A stretch of 64,000 nt of DNA from Hypericum androsaemum (taxonomy: Eukaryota; Streptophyta; Magnoliopsida; Malpighiales; Hypericaceae): positions 9,606,221-9,670,220 of the forward strand of contig OZ023181.1 in NCBI GenBank assembly GCA_963995505.1, written 5' to 3'. The position numbers were made by a program, and so were the translations under genes. The notes beneath the pieces are model-generated. The model was not told the origin of the DNA. It made no database searches and worked only from the letters and a program-made list of their open reading frames with translations. Below are positions 44,017 through 55,600 of the stretch, piece by piece (the first letter of the stretch is position 1; every line of letters starts with the position of its first letter).

Positions 44017-44984
44017 GGATGCTTTTGATACCTCTTCTTCTAGAGCAATGGAACATAATATTTGTTCTAATTATTCTATTCAGTATTTGATAACTTCCAT
44101 ACATAGTGAAATATTCAATACAATTCTGGTTTGATACATAATACTTCAACATAAAGTTTGGTTAAAGATAAAATAACTATTAAACAAAACAATAGAGAAA
44201 AAGTATTATCTCTATTCGAATGTTAACTATCTGAAATATTCGAATATGCATTGTTTGGCGCACGTATCCAAACAAAAAATTATATGATATCCAAAAAATT
44301 TTGGATACAGATAATTAGAACTATCTAATTTGTTAAATAACATGTCATTGAAGATTTCATTAAAATGAAATGTCAGCCAAAGGGCTTGTAACCCGACGAT
44401 ACTATGCGTTGTAAATATCTAGGAGGTCCAAGGTTCAAATCTTGGCAATGTCATGGCGTAAAAATTTACCTTTAAAATGAAATGTCATCCAATATTATTC
44501 ATAGCAAATAAAATATCATCTAAATATTTTGGATATTTCGTCAAATAATTGGAGAAATATGTATGTTTTTAATCAAATTTATAAATTAAATATTTTGCTA
44601 TCTTTATATATCTTCATACCCGATAATATAAAATTTAGAAAATCTGAATTCATATTCGAATACTGAAATATTTCAATCCGAATTAAAAAAATAGATATTA
44701 GACACAAAAATCACATATTAGATAAACCGATCACTCTTAATTGAATTAAATATGGTAAAAAAATAAAATAGAAAATATTTTAGAATAATATAGTAAAAAA
44801 ATATCAAAAGAATTTTTTTGTCCGTGGACATAATTCTTTGACTTGTGGAAAAAAACAGGACAAAAATTTGGATATGGGCTCGAACAAAATTCCAATCTCA
44901 TGGAAGCTATCTCTTGCACCAAACATAAGCTTATACAAATATCTCTGTCAAGACTTGTTTAAGCCATGGAATCTAATACAACGT
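44017..44984 (+). mobile_element. PIF/Harbinger-like element, copy 3, interrupted by a SINE
   Basis: A diverged relative of the 19414-20217 element in the same orientation. Left end GGATGCTTTTGATACCTC after TAA; right end CCATGGAATCTAATACAACG before TTAA. Shared landmarks in order include TTGTTCTA, AATATTCAATACAATTCTGG, the ATATCTTCATACCCGATAA core (related to ATATCTTCGCTCTCGAATA in copy 1) and TTGCACCAAACATAAGC. The extra length relative to copy 1 is mostly the SINE and its duplication at 44361-44487. Confidence 0.7.
44376..44472 (+). mobile_element. tRNA-derived SINE, 15-bp TSD
   Basis: A 97-bp insertion flanked by TAAAATGAAATGTCA at 44361-44375 and 44473-44487, an exact 15-bp duplication. 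It has a pol III B-box-like GGTTCAAATCT (about 44433), a degenerate A-box region GGCTTGTAACCCGACG about 45 bp upstream, and the tail GTAAAAATTTACC. This is the organisation of a plant tRNA-derived SINE. Related pieces occur at 26940-27025, 53690-53768 and, inverted, 58561-58658. Confidence 0.75.
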
Positions 44985-45119
44985 TAATTCTAGAATTAGC
45001 TATAATCAATGTTGAAATTCATAATTTTCTAGCTATTCATCATTTAAATATTCTATCTAAAATTGGAAAATTTTTGGGGAAGTTTTACATATTAGATTAT
45101 TCAGGATCAGTACAATAAT

Positions 45120-46045
45120 CATTGTTTTTAAAAATACGGTCCGAGTACAATAATCATTGTTTTTAAAAATATGGTCCGACCGGTCGAACTACGAATAGAA
45201 ACATTCACGGTGTCTGAAAAATAGGTAAAGACGCCTACCTAACGAACTGGATGATTTCTGATCGGACCGCAAGGTTGGAATAAATTTTGACCTGTAATTT
45301 TCCAAATCATTAGGTCGACCCAAAAACCAAACCGATTTTTCCCAAAATTTAAACAAAAACCTTAATCTCCATCAAGTTCCCCACTTTCCTCATAAAAAAC
45401 AAGTTCCTCAGTTGAAGAAGAAGAAGCAAGACAGACAGAGAGTGGGAAAATGGGTCGGGAAGAAGCAAGACAGACAAAAAGAGTGGGAGAGTAGGTCGGC
45501 GTCCATTAGGTAATTTTATCTTCTCCCAATAGATGTTCATCCCCAGAACCAAAAGTTGTGGGTGCAGATGGTGGTCGCGGCCTCCTTCTTCTTCCTTGGG
45601 ATCACATCCTTCAAAGATTTAACTTCCTAAATGGCACAGGCTTAAATGAAAGCGTTGAGATAAAGTCAAACTTCGTCTTCGTCGTTCTTCTTCACTTTGT
45701 TTCGATGGTGCCGATGGTGGTCTCTCTTTCTTCACTTTATTCTTGTTATTGGTGGGTATTAGGAGAGGAAAATATTGGGTTTTTATGATTTTTGGATGTC
45801 TTTTATGTGATTTTGTAGCAAAAAACAATGGAAGGTGTGTTTATTGGATTCTAGAGATAGCTTTGAGTTCTATATTTATTTTTTACATATATTATTTATG
45901 TGTATATATATAAATATAAATTTATACATAAATAAAAAAGTTCGGTCCGATCGACAGTCTGACTAATCTGGACGGTCAACCTAGAGGTCGAACCAATTTC
46001 TGGATCGGCCTCTTGATCGTCCTCGGATCTTTTTTAAAAACAATG
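45120..46045. mobile_element. hAT-like MITE of the GGTCCGACCG family
   Basis: The left end CATTGTTTTTAAAAATACGG and the inverted right end CATTGTTTTTAAAAAAGATC are strongly similar. The 8-bp flanks ACAATAAT (45112-45119) and TCAAAAAT (46046-46053) match at 6 of 8. The left terminus is tandemly duplicated with a 35-bp period (second copy from 45155), repeating GTACAATAATCATTG. Subterminal GGTCCGACCGGTCG and GGTCCGATCGACAG words tie it to the elements at 27904 and 47622. The interior includes a CT/GA-rich segment (45400-45760) with no recognised protein. Confidence 0.7.
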
Positions 46046-46487
46046 TCAAAAATTGATATCTGTAACGTCAGAGAGTTTTCAAAAAAAAAATTAGTTGGTC
46101 TGCTTTTTGATATTTTTAGTATCCACATACCAAACTTATACAAGTATCAATTTGGTACATGTCATATATAACAATGAAATACCGAAATTTAGTATTCGGT
46201 TTCGGAATTTGGTATTTGGTTCTGAAAATAATTCGTTAATTTGACCCATTAAATAGTTGGCAAAACAAAAACCAATTAACTTGTATATCTTTGAACTTAT
46301 TTTCTCATAAGAAACCTTGGCAAAAAACAAAGAAAGAATGGGGCTATAGTAGGTTTCTTATTGTGAGAGTTTGGCCCCCGGGTGATTGTTTTATCGGTCA
46401 AGCCCACTAAACCAACAAGTTTTTTACTACTAAGTTTAGAATTTGGAAATGAAATATACAGTGGAAAAAAATAGCGATAGTTATCGT
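46046..46487. other. No recognised feature
   Basis: AT-rich spacer containing short repeats of TTTGGTATTTGG/TTTAGTATTCGG type; no gene. Confidence 0.4.
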
Positions 46488-47447
46488 GTTTGAATAAATA
46501 GATTAATCAATAATTAGTATTATTTAGTCTCTAATATTTTATAAATCAAATTATTTAGTTCTTAGTTTCAAATTTTGACATTTTTTCAGTGAAGCTCTAT
46601 TTACAAAAATATCTATGACTTCAGAAATTACTAAATCGCCACTCATCTCTAACTTGTATCATATGCCCCAATCCACCACGTTCTCTCTATTTGGCTTAAC
46701 ATATAATCTCTATCTGGCATAATAAAAAATGGAATTGGGGCTTGGTGTCGTTGCCATAAAGAATATGTTTTGAGGGTAAAGTGGGATAATTTAGAAAAAT
46801 TATCGGCATCATTATAGTAAATGGAATTAAGGGGCCTCGTTTTTGGTTTTCAAACTTTAAGAGCTAGTTTATACTCTACAAACCTATAAATCTATTATTG
46901 CAAACTAGAAAAGACTATTTGTATTTTCCAAAAAAAAAATACAGTTTGGAGTAGAATAAAAGTGGATCCCATTTATTAGTTATTGCAGAATAGAAAGATG
47001 TTTCTGTAGGTTCTAGAAAATATATTATGGAGCACAATAGAAAGTGCCTTGACTGCACAATACTCTATAGCGGAATAGGTTTAAGCCCAGTCATTGCTGT
47101 CGACTGGACCTGCCAGAAGAACAGCGAGACGAGGCTTTTTTTTAGGGGTAGAGACGAGGCTTTATTTGCTATAACGATTGCCTAGAAAAGTTCCAACTTG
47201 ATGGAGATGCATATTCCAAATTTTTTTATATCACGGATAGAGAGAGTACAGTGGATTTGGGGGCATACGATAGAGGTTAGGGATGAGTGATAATTTAATA
47301 TTTTTTGGAGTTAGGGGTATTTTATAATTTTTAATGGAGTCTTGTTGGAAAATAGTCGAAATTGGGCTAGGGACTAAATATTTTGGTTTATAAAATATCA
47401 AAGACTAAATAATGATAGGTAGTCTTGATTAATCAATTTTTTCAAAC
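46488..47447. mobile_element. TIR element without clear target duplication
   Basis: The left end GTTTGAATAAATAGATTAAT and inverted right end GTTTGAAAAAATTGATTAAT begin inverted repeats of about 80-90 bp that continue through TTATTTAGTC, CTAATATTTTATAAA (inverted partner TGATATTTTATAAA) and ATTTAGT. A 960-bp element with no coding capacity. I could not identify a convincing target duplication, so the superfamily is open. Confidence 0.6.
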
Positions 47448-47621
47448 ATAATTATTTTGTCCAAAACCTATATCTAAACAATAATGAAATCCAAACAAAA
47501 TTAAGATATTTATGGGATGAGTCTCCGATTTTTTCAGTGATGCATAAGTATCTCTTGGTTTTATTTGTTAAGTAGGTGATAATCTTTTTTTAAAGGGAAG
47601 TAAGTGATAATGTACCTAAAG

Positions 47622-48436
47622 CAAGGTTTTAAAATATGCAGTTCGACCAACAATCAGACCGTAATTTGGTTAGAAGAGTGTATTAGGTTTGGCCAAAAAA
47701 TTGTCAACTTTACGAACTGCCCAAAAAACGATTGGACCGGGTGGTTCGAAATAAATTTTGACCCCTTTTTTCGGTTTGCAAGGTTGAACCCCAAAAATCA
47801 GTATTTTCTTGCTGGTAGGTCAGAAAATCATGGTTTTTCAGGTTTCAGTTTTTAATTTTGGTGGTTTTTTTAGGATTTCAAAATTATGGTGGGTCAAAAA
47901 GGAGAGAAAAAGTTGTACCCATTTTTTTTGGAAAAGGTAACAAAGGTATAGGACTGGGTAGTGGAGTATGGGTAATTAAAATATTAATAAATTTTGGTTA
48001 GAAGAGCGTATTAGGTTTGGCCAAAAAATTGTCAACTTTACGAACTGCCCAAAAAACGATTGGACCGGGTGGTTCGAAATAAATTTTGACCCCTTTTTTC
48101 GGTTTGCAAGGTTGAACCCCAAAAATCAGTATTTTCTTGCTGGTAGGTCAGAAAATCATGGTTTTTCAGGTTTCAGTTTTTAATTTTGGTGGTTTTTTTA
48201 GGATTTCAAAATTATGGTGGGTCAAAAAGGAGAGAAAAAGTTGTACCCATTTTTTTTGGAAAAGGTAACAAAGGTATAGGACTGGGTAGTGGAGTATGGG
48301 TAATTAAAATATTAATAAAAATACAATTTTTAAATATAAAAATACAGGTCTGATGAGTATTCCAACCGGTTAGACCAGTCTGACCATAACCCAGAGACAA
48401 GAGCGGGTTGCTCTCCGGATCGTTTTAAAAACCTTG
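47622..48436. mobile_element. hAT-like MITE with an internal 328-bp duplication
   Basis: The left end CAAGGTTTTAAAATATGC and the inverted right end CAAGGTTTTTAAAACGATCC are similar. Flanks ACCTAAAG (47614-47621) and CACTAAAG (48437-48444) match at 6 of 8. Subterminal GTTCGACCAACAATCAGACC and GACCAGTCTGACC words place it near the 27904 and 45120 elements. Two tandem copies of a 328-bp internal segment account for most of its length. Confidence 0.7.
47668..48323. repeat. 328-bp near-perfect tandem duplication
   Basis: Unit 1 is 47668-47995 and unit 2 about 47996-48323. By eye I find a single difference (GAAGAGTG versus GAAGAGCG near 47678 and 48006). The unit begins GGTTAGAAGAG and ends ATTAATAAATTTT or ATTAATAAAAATA. 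Confidence 0.95.
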
Positions 48437-48444
48437 CACTAAAG

Positions 48445-48780
48445 TGTTTTACGAGAAATTTGATCGTTACGGAGAAAATTAAAGCGCTTTCCTGGTATTG
48501 TAAAACTAATCCCACATTTCTCTTTTTTTTAATAAATAAATTTGTATTAAAATATCAAAACACAAAATTATTTACAATACAAACTTAAACTGCATTATCC
48601 GTCAAAACTAAAATCAAAACTTAAGACCCAAAAAAAATTTCCTATGCAATAATTTTTAATAGGGCCAAAAGTTTAATCACACATTTCTTTGCAAGTATAG
48701 AATATTTTTTGAATGATTCTCACAAAGAAATGTCCAGTACATTGGTCGCAGAAGCAACAGATTACATAGCTGAAAAATTA
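48445..48780. other. No recognised feature
   Basis: AT-rich spacer between the MITE and the short copia element. Confidence 0.4.
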
Positions 48781-48785
48781 GAAGC

Positions 48786-49094
48786 TGTTCGGAATCCAAG
48801 GAAAATAAGAATGTAAAATAGACATAAGAAATTACGTAGTTTGGCAAATTACCTACGTCTATGAGAAAAAGATGAATCTTTATTGATGAGTCTCCATACC
48901 ACCTCAAGCTCACACATTATGGTTAGGACCCTTATCTATTATAGACAAACCATAATACATCCATGGAACTTATCTAAGTCACCTAGAAATCTAAAACATA
49001 ATCCAATTAGGAGTTCAACATAGAACCCAACTAGAAATCTAATATAGAATCTAACTAGGATACAATTTCCTTGATTTTGAGTCATTTTTTAACA
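48786..49094 (-). repeat. 3' LTR of the short copia element
   Basis: Aligned with 50347-50656 over its whole length; shared stretches include CTTTATTGATGAGTCTCCAT and CTCACACATTATGGTTAG. Confidence 0.85.
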
Positions 49095-49741
49095 ATCTCT
49101 ATTTTGGCGAGAAATCATCTATTAGAAAAACTATGAAGCTCCACCCGAACTTCAACAATCTTCACCTTGACAAGAAATTACCCCTTTGAAGAACCACAAA
49201 GTTCCACCCGAAATCAAACAGACTCCTCTTTGAACCATAGATACTCCATCCTCAACCATCCTCCTCTCTCCATCGTTGTCCAATCACTTGGAGACATCTC
49301 CCAAACTCGAGCATCTCCCGAGCTTGTTTGGTATATTTTCTCCGACTACCATTGAACCCCAATATGCAAGTTCACCTGCTAAAGTAACCTTGTGACCAAT
49401 AGACGCGCCTTCTATTTTACGGTCACTCCTATGCTCCGCAACCTCGAACTGCTTCTCCGTTGGACCTTTTTGTCTCAAACCAATGCTACATGCCATAATA
49501 TACAATGAGCAACCTTTTGTTCCACCAAGTAGAACCCTTGATATATCTCGAACTCCACCGTTCGACCTTGAGTGAGATACCCGATTCGTCTGTGGTGTTA
49601 CCAACAGTTTCGTATTCTCAATGCCAAACCTACCCAACACTTTTGACGTGCGCGTCCCTTTAGACAACCATAGCAAGGCTTTGCTAACAATGCTTCTCCG
49701 AGACAACCATGGTTTCTTGCCAACCATGCCTCCAGAAATAA

Positions 49742-50320
49742 CTATAGCTTGCTAACCATGTCTCCGCGAATCCCAACTGCACTCAAACCATTCATGTTAG
49801 GCCTTTGCTCTCTCATATGACCTAACCTCATATGACTTGAGTCTTTTTCTACTTCATCAGGCCCATTGATGTGACTCCACCTACAATAATGTTCTCCACT
49901 AACCTGTAGGTATTTTCTTTTACCCTTCATCCTTATCATCACATCCTTCTCCACCTTTATTAGCCTACTTTTATAACTATCACCGTTATAATCCAAGGTC
50001 CGTAATGAAAAGAGATTACCAAGATCAATTGGACTTGATGAGACAGAAAGGCAGTCACCATCTGACTCGTCTGAATATGTGGTCATGGTTGTGGATGCCG
50101 ATCCCTCCTCTCCGCACTTGAAGCAACTTCCATTGAACTTCTTTGACTCTGACCTGGATCCTCTTCTAAAACCCAGTTTTTCCTTCTCTTTGATCCTCCA
50201 TCTTTGTGTTGACCATTCCTTGCTTTACCAGCAATTCTTTGACATGTCTTTGCCATAACCCAAAATTCGATGATCCATCGAATTTTACCAAGTCAAACTT
50301 TGTGCCATGGCTTGCCTTAC
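49742..50320 (-). pseudogene. copia gag and pre-integrase relic
   Basis: From about 50320 downward, minus-strand translation begins MAQS, runs KFDGS and FGLW-like pieces around stops, then KKFNGSCFKCGEEGS, the first half of a CCHC zinc knuckle with its later residues lost. The open frame 50086-49742 contains LDYNGDSYKSRLIKVEKDVM then MKGKRKYLQVSGEHY. In copia elements this pattern (G-x-x-Y followed by L-K-V-x-K-G and M-K-G-x-R) marks the region between protease and integrase. An adjacent frame at 49727-49284 is open but unrecognised. Confidence 0.6.
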
Positions 50321-50346
50321 TTCTCTCCTAGCTCTTGATACCAATT

Positions 50347-50656
50347 TATTAGGAATTCAAGAAAAACAAGAACTAGAAATGGACACAAGAGATTACGTGG
50401 TTCAGAAAATTGTCTATGTCCACGGGAGAGAGAGGGATCTTTATTGATGAGTCTCCATGCCACCTCTAGCTCACACATTATGGTTAGAACCCCTATCTAT
50501 TTATAGATAAATCATAATACATTCATGGAGCTTATCTAAGTCACCTAGAAGTCTAAAACATAATCTAACTAGGAGTTCAACATAGAACCTAACTAGGAGT
50601 CTAACATGGAATCTAACTAGGATACAATTTCTTTGATTTTGAGCCATTTTTTAACA
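50347..50656 (-). repeat. 5' LTR of the short copia element
   Basis: Contains a TATTTATAGATAAATC-like stretch (about 50498-50515) that could supply the TATA region. Next to the primer binding site. Confidence 0.85.
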
Positions 50657-50661
50657 AAAGC

Positions 50662-52085
50662 CAAATAGTATTTGATCGAATTACATAAAGCGTTGATCAA
50701 TCGACGAAGTTTAGAGTTTAATCTATTTGTGATGTAATCATAATCATGATAAAAATTAGACATTAAACTGCCACCGTTTCAGTCGAGTCTCCCTGGAGAT
50801 GAGTCCCATCCAATTCTCATTTTTAGAATCAAACAGACTCTGTAAATGTATATACACACTATCCAATAATTCACTTCATTTATCGATTTATGAATTTATC
50901 TAATCTTGTACTTGTGCAATTTCCTAATTGCCAAATTGGTTAAGATGGCTATCACTTTACATCCCAATCAATCTACATGTTTCAAAGAAAAATTTCACAA
51001 ATGTATAGGATTTGAAAAATATTCTAACCTCTTGGGTCCTGTCCTTATCTACCCTGTAAATCTAGGGTCCGTTGAGTCCAGAGAAAGGTATAAATCTTGG
51101 GTCATAAATGAGACCTTATCCTAATAAACTATATTGAGATTCATCTAGATTACATATATAATTATTATTTTTTCACAAACCCTAAAATTTTATATGACAA
51201 ACAAAAAAGACAAAATTATTTACTTGTCTACTTAAAATCAAGAATTATTATTTTGTAGTGTTGATTGTCGAAAAAAAATAAATTTGGGTGTATTTTTAAA
51301 ATATTTTATACTAAAATATTAAAATTATTTTATAAGTCAATAAGAATAGAATCCTGATTTAAACCATGAGGATTCTGTAAGTCTGGTTTTTGATCCTTAC
51401 CATAAAATCTGAGTCCTACCTCAAAATCTCCAATCTCGGTTGAAAGATCCTATGAACCCTTACCCTATTGGACTGATTGCCACTTCTCTGAGATTATATT
51501 CCAAGTTGTACTAAAGAATTTGAAGTTGAAACTATCCAGCCTCGATACCTTGTCACCTTCGCAACTCCGTACTGTATCTTTTTTTGAGGCTTCAGGAGAC
51601 CTCTTTGCTTCTTCACAGAGTTTATTTCTATGGGATTATGTATGTGAGCAGCCCTCATTTTAAGGCGTCCAATGTGGTTGGACATTTTTCTTAAACTTGC
51701 AAAAAAAAAATTCTGAATTTAATAAAGTTGCATTAAAAAAATATAGAGTTTCGAACTCCTCCTTAACCCCAATATGTGCGCGATTTCTGTTTCCATAGAG
51801 AGTCCAATCTTTTGTAATCTTATCAAATCCAGTTCAATTTCTGCCCTCTTCTTATAATAGTCCTCATTTAAGCTCGATGGTTTCTCCTTCTTATCTGAGG
51901 TACACATTATTTTCCAGTTATTCGACAATTTTTTTATATATACACGCCCATAAAAATATGAAATTGCATCCATAAAAGAATAGACAATACAAAATTTGAT
52001 AATATCATAAGAAAAATTGAAATTGTTTAACAAGCAAACCTTTCTGGCTTTTCCTTTGGTTGAATATGCGATCATATGACCATCT
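50662..52085. other. AT-rich; possible decayed hAT-like MITE at about 50940-51486
   Basis: TAAGATGGCTATC near 50940 and ATTGGACTGATTGCCACTTC near 51467-51486 resemble decayed termini of the TARGGATGGCA family, and GGGTCC/GGACTC words lie between. No target duplication supports this. An open minus frame at 51719-52114 (131 codons) has a basic composition but no motif I recognise and is not called. Confidence 0.3.
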
Positions 52086-52087
52086 AC

Positions 52088-52620
52088 ACCATGATCGGAT
52101 TCAATTCCATCCAATTCATAAAAAAATTGATTCAGATTCGAACCCGCTCATACGAATAATAATCTATATTCAAATCATCTATGAAAAAATCTAATACGAA
52201 TTCATATATCTCTAATTTGTCGATTCGACGAATTATCTAGTGAAATAATTTTTTTGCTTCGATTCGTCGTATATAAAAAGAAAAAAAAAGACCAAATTAG
52301 CAAAGAGGGGAAAATTGAAATTTCAAAATCCCCACTAACTTTACCGTTTCCCCGTGTGCCCTAACTGACGGCCTGCGAGAAAAGGCCGCTACAGGCGGAT
52401 GCATCAGTCGTTAGCCGCAGAGGTGGGACCCACGGTTGATCCCACCACAAATGTTAAAAAAAATTTAAAAATAAAATAAAAGAACGAATTTGAATTCGGA
52501 CAAATTTAATTAAAATTTGACAAATCATAATTCGTATTCGAGTTCGTTCTTGAACAAATCAAATACGAATCATAATTTTCGCAATTCAAATTCAACCGAA
52601 TTTGATTTGTGATCATTGGG
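52088..52620. mobile_element. Probable hAT-like MITE related to 34045-34539
   Basis: The left part CCATGATCGGATTCAATTCC and the inverted right part CCAATGATCACAAATCAAAT resemble the ends of the 34-kb element. The interior has the same AATTCGAATT/CGAATTC word content. Borders are uncertain and no duplication was found. It surrounds a GC-rich patch (52340-52450) of unknown origin. Confidence 0.4.
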
Positions 52621-52626
52621 AGCACT

Positions 52627-55600
52627 GTTTTTCCTATTGTGATTTTTCCAAGGAAGTTTTTCCCACAATAACTTTTTTAACGAGATCCACAACCATCTCC
52701 TCAAACCACTCCCACTCTGGTTTGAGGACTTAAGGTGTTCCATTTTTTGGAGGGTGCTTATTCATGTATCTGCTTACAGCTTGCCTCTCTTATGCAGGCT
52801 GCGATGTGGTTGTAAATAATTGGTGGGAGTAATACAATATATTTTTACCTCTAAAAAAAACCCATCTATATTACCTGGACAGATTATGGGCAGTATTGAT
52901 ATTTCTCATCACACGGAGACACAAATATACAATAATCAACTGTCAGTCTCATGGTGCTTCACTATCTTTAGCTGCAAGTTAATGATGTCATTACATGAAG
53001 AAAGTTAAGCCAACAGTTAAGCCTATTAGTAGTTAATTATAGCTAAAACAATATTATGGGCCAGTACAGTAGCTTCGTCAATTATGGCACTAAAATACAC
53101 TTGACATGGAGATGTTCTTCTACTTGATCACATTATAAATATTTTTCAATCATCAAATGATTTATAATATATCAATAATCACTTAAATTAACTAATGATA
53201 GCGTTGATCTAGTTTAACTAGGTCTCGAGTTTGAATTATTAAAAATTCATCAGTGTTAAATACATGTAGGAAGAACTTTACAACCTTTCAAAACTCTTAC
53301 CCGACTTGAATCTATATTAGCTGATTCAGTGGGTCTCGATACCATATGTTATAAAACAAAAAATGATTGATAATATATTCCTAACCCGTGGTGTTGTCCA
53401 TAACGGTTGAGAAAGCTTGATGCTTTGATAGCAATGTTAAGGAGGTGGACACCTCAAAAAAAAATGTTAAGGAGGTGTAGGTAAGAAGATTTGAGAAATG
53501 GTGGATTGAAAAATCCAACCAACCACCCCAAGTCCTTGTGTTTTCGGAATCTTATCGCAAAATATTGATCAATTGATGGGCAGTATTAGCAAAGCCTTAT
53601 TAATCAGGCGATGACCGTATAGGGAGGGAGGGCACGAGGATTAAATAATTAGATAACAAGTCATGTATAGATTAACTAAACGACACGTGTCGTAGATAAA
53701 TTCAAAGAAAAATATGGTTCAAAACCTCACAATGTAATAATTTAAAATTTACCTGTAAAAAAACTTAATCAAATGTTTTGGAATTGAAGCACTAAAAACG
53801 TATTTGTCATTAAACTTGCTACAAGAAGAACGCATTCCGATGCTTAGCACAATATTGTTCGGATATTAGATCATTTTTTCTTGTATAAATAATTTATTTA
53901 CACCAAGTTACATTTGTGAGGGATTGAACTCTAATTCTGTAAAAAAAAATTTATACTTCATTCTATTAGGTCAAATATCCTTTCCCTTATAGGGATGATT
54001 TTGCCAAAAAAAATTGACCGATATAAATGAGGGGGAACACCAAGAAGAGAAAGTGAACCTTTGGACACGTAATTATCATTTGAAACGGTAAAGATATGAT
54101 GAAATTAGCATAGATTTCCCTTCCCCACTCCAAAAATACTATTTTTTCCAATATTAATATAGGAGGTTTGTTAGACGATAAATAGTTGAAAATTCGTGAA
54201 GTTGGTGTTAGATTATATGATCACTGGACGTTTCACGTTTACAAGACGTAAGTGGGATCAAGCATAATTTTTATACAGTAATTGGTAATTAAATGCTTAG
54301 CGAGGCTAAGTAAGTGTCATTTTCATAACCATGAGAAATCATAACCTCACTAGTCTAATCCAAACTTGAGATTTTTAAATGACGATTCAAATGTAGAAGA
54401 TGATCAACCTCCAAAAGAAATTCAGTTTTCTATATATATATATATATCATATATATGTAAATAAGGAGTTTTCAAGAGAGTACTCGACCTAGTTTTATTT
54501 ACAAGCCGTCGCACTTGGTAGTCATGCATAGTGTTGTACCAGAGTGTAGAATTGTCCTCATGTAGTTAACATCTGTTTTTTCCTACCACATCAAAATTTT
54601 AATGAAGATGTAGCTACAACTTTATAGAATTTTAAACTTATTAGATATGTAAATATAAATGTTATTACTATCAATAAAAATTAAACCGTTTTTATAAATC
54701 ATAAATATGATTTTCATTTTAAAATACTCATTAATACAGGTGAACACTCTGCGGCCAATGAACAAGCTGGAAGCTTTCCTGGTTTGATGGTCGAAATATA
54801 AGTATCTAGACAATTGCTTCGTCAAATCAGCTCACCTAGCAAGAGAAGGTACTTGAAGTTTTTAATTATTTTCTATAAATATTGTTTTAGATCAATACAT
54901 AAATACAGAATTTAGATGATTTTTGAAGAATTACAATCAACTTACATGAGAGATTGAAACTTGCAATGTTCCAATTGCACGTTGTTGGTGACAATGATTC
55001 TGTTCAGATCTTAGCCACATTGTTGGTGTTTGATCAAGATCTCAGATGAAACAGTCCTGATTTTATTGACAATTGAAATTCCAAATCCTACCCAAAATTG
55101 ATCCCGTATTGCTTAATAAACTTGCTTCAGGCGGCCAAGTAAGGAATTATGTGTCAGCTAAGCTAGGTACTTAACTTTTGAAAAAAAAATTTACTTAAAA
55201 AAAAGAAGAAAACCAAAAAAAATGCTATTTGCGAAGCAGGATAGTTTGAGGAATTAAAAGGACATTTAAATTACGCCATTTATAGAAAAGAAAGGAATTG
55301 GAGAGGACATGAAACAAAAAGCCGAAAAGTGTTTTTTGATATATGATTATATAGTCATATATTTACCAATAAATTCAGATTGAGACTATCAAACTTTATA
55401 ACGAATGATCATGTCAATCTTGTTTGTTGTATTCACAAGATTATAATTCGAGATATTGTATAAAAATATCCAAGAACCAAACATGGAAATGATACTACAC
55501 AAACCTTCATACGTGGCATCGGAAGCATAGAAAGTCCGACTTTAGATGCATTGGGTAGAAACTTAACTCAACAAGCAAATTAGTTGTTTAGCTGACACCA

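Larger units (their letters stand above)
48786..50656 (-). mobile_element. Short non-autonomous copia-type LTR retrotransposon
   Basis: A 1871-bp element on the minus strand. LTRs of about 310 bp (48786-49094 and 50347-50656) read TGTTAAAAAA at their start in minus orientation and differ at roughly a tenth of positions, so the insertion is old. A primer binding site TTGGTATCAAGAGC sits just inside the 5' (right) LTR at about 50331-50344. Flanks GAAGC and AAAGC match at 4 of 5. The interior holds only gag and a gag-pre-integrase-like scrap; integrase, RT and RNase H are absent. It is a miniaturised derivative that would depend on a full copia relative. Confidence 0.82.

Noticed and set aside
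49284..49727. 147-codon minus-strand ORF as a gene
   Set aside because: It lies inside the short copia element and has no recognised domain; most likely non-coding interior DNA of that element.
51719..52114. 131-codon minus-strand ORF as a gene
   Set aside because: AT-rich, no motif, no splice or promoter context, overlapping the edge of a probable MITE.
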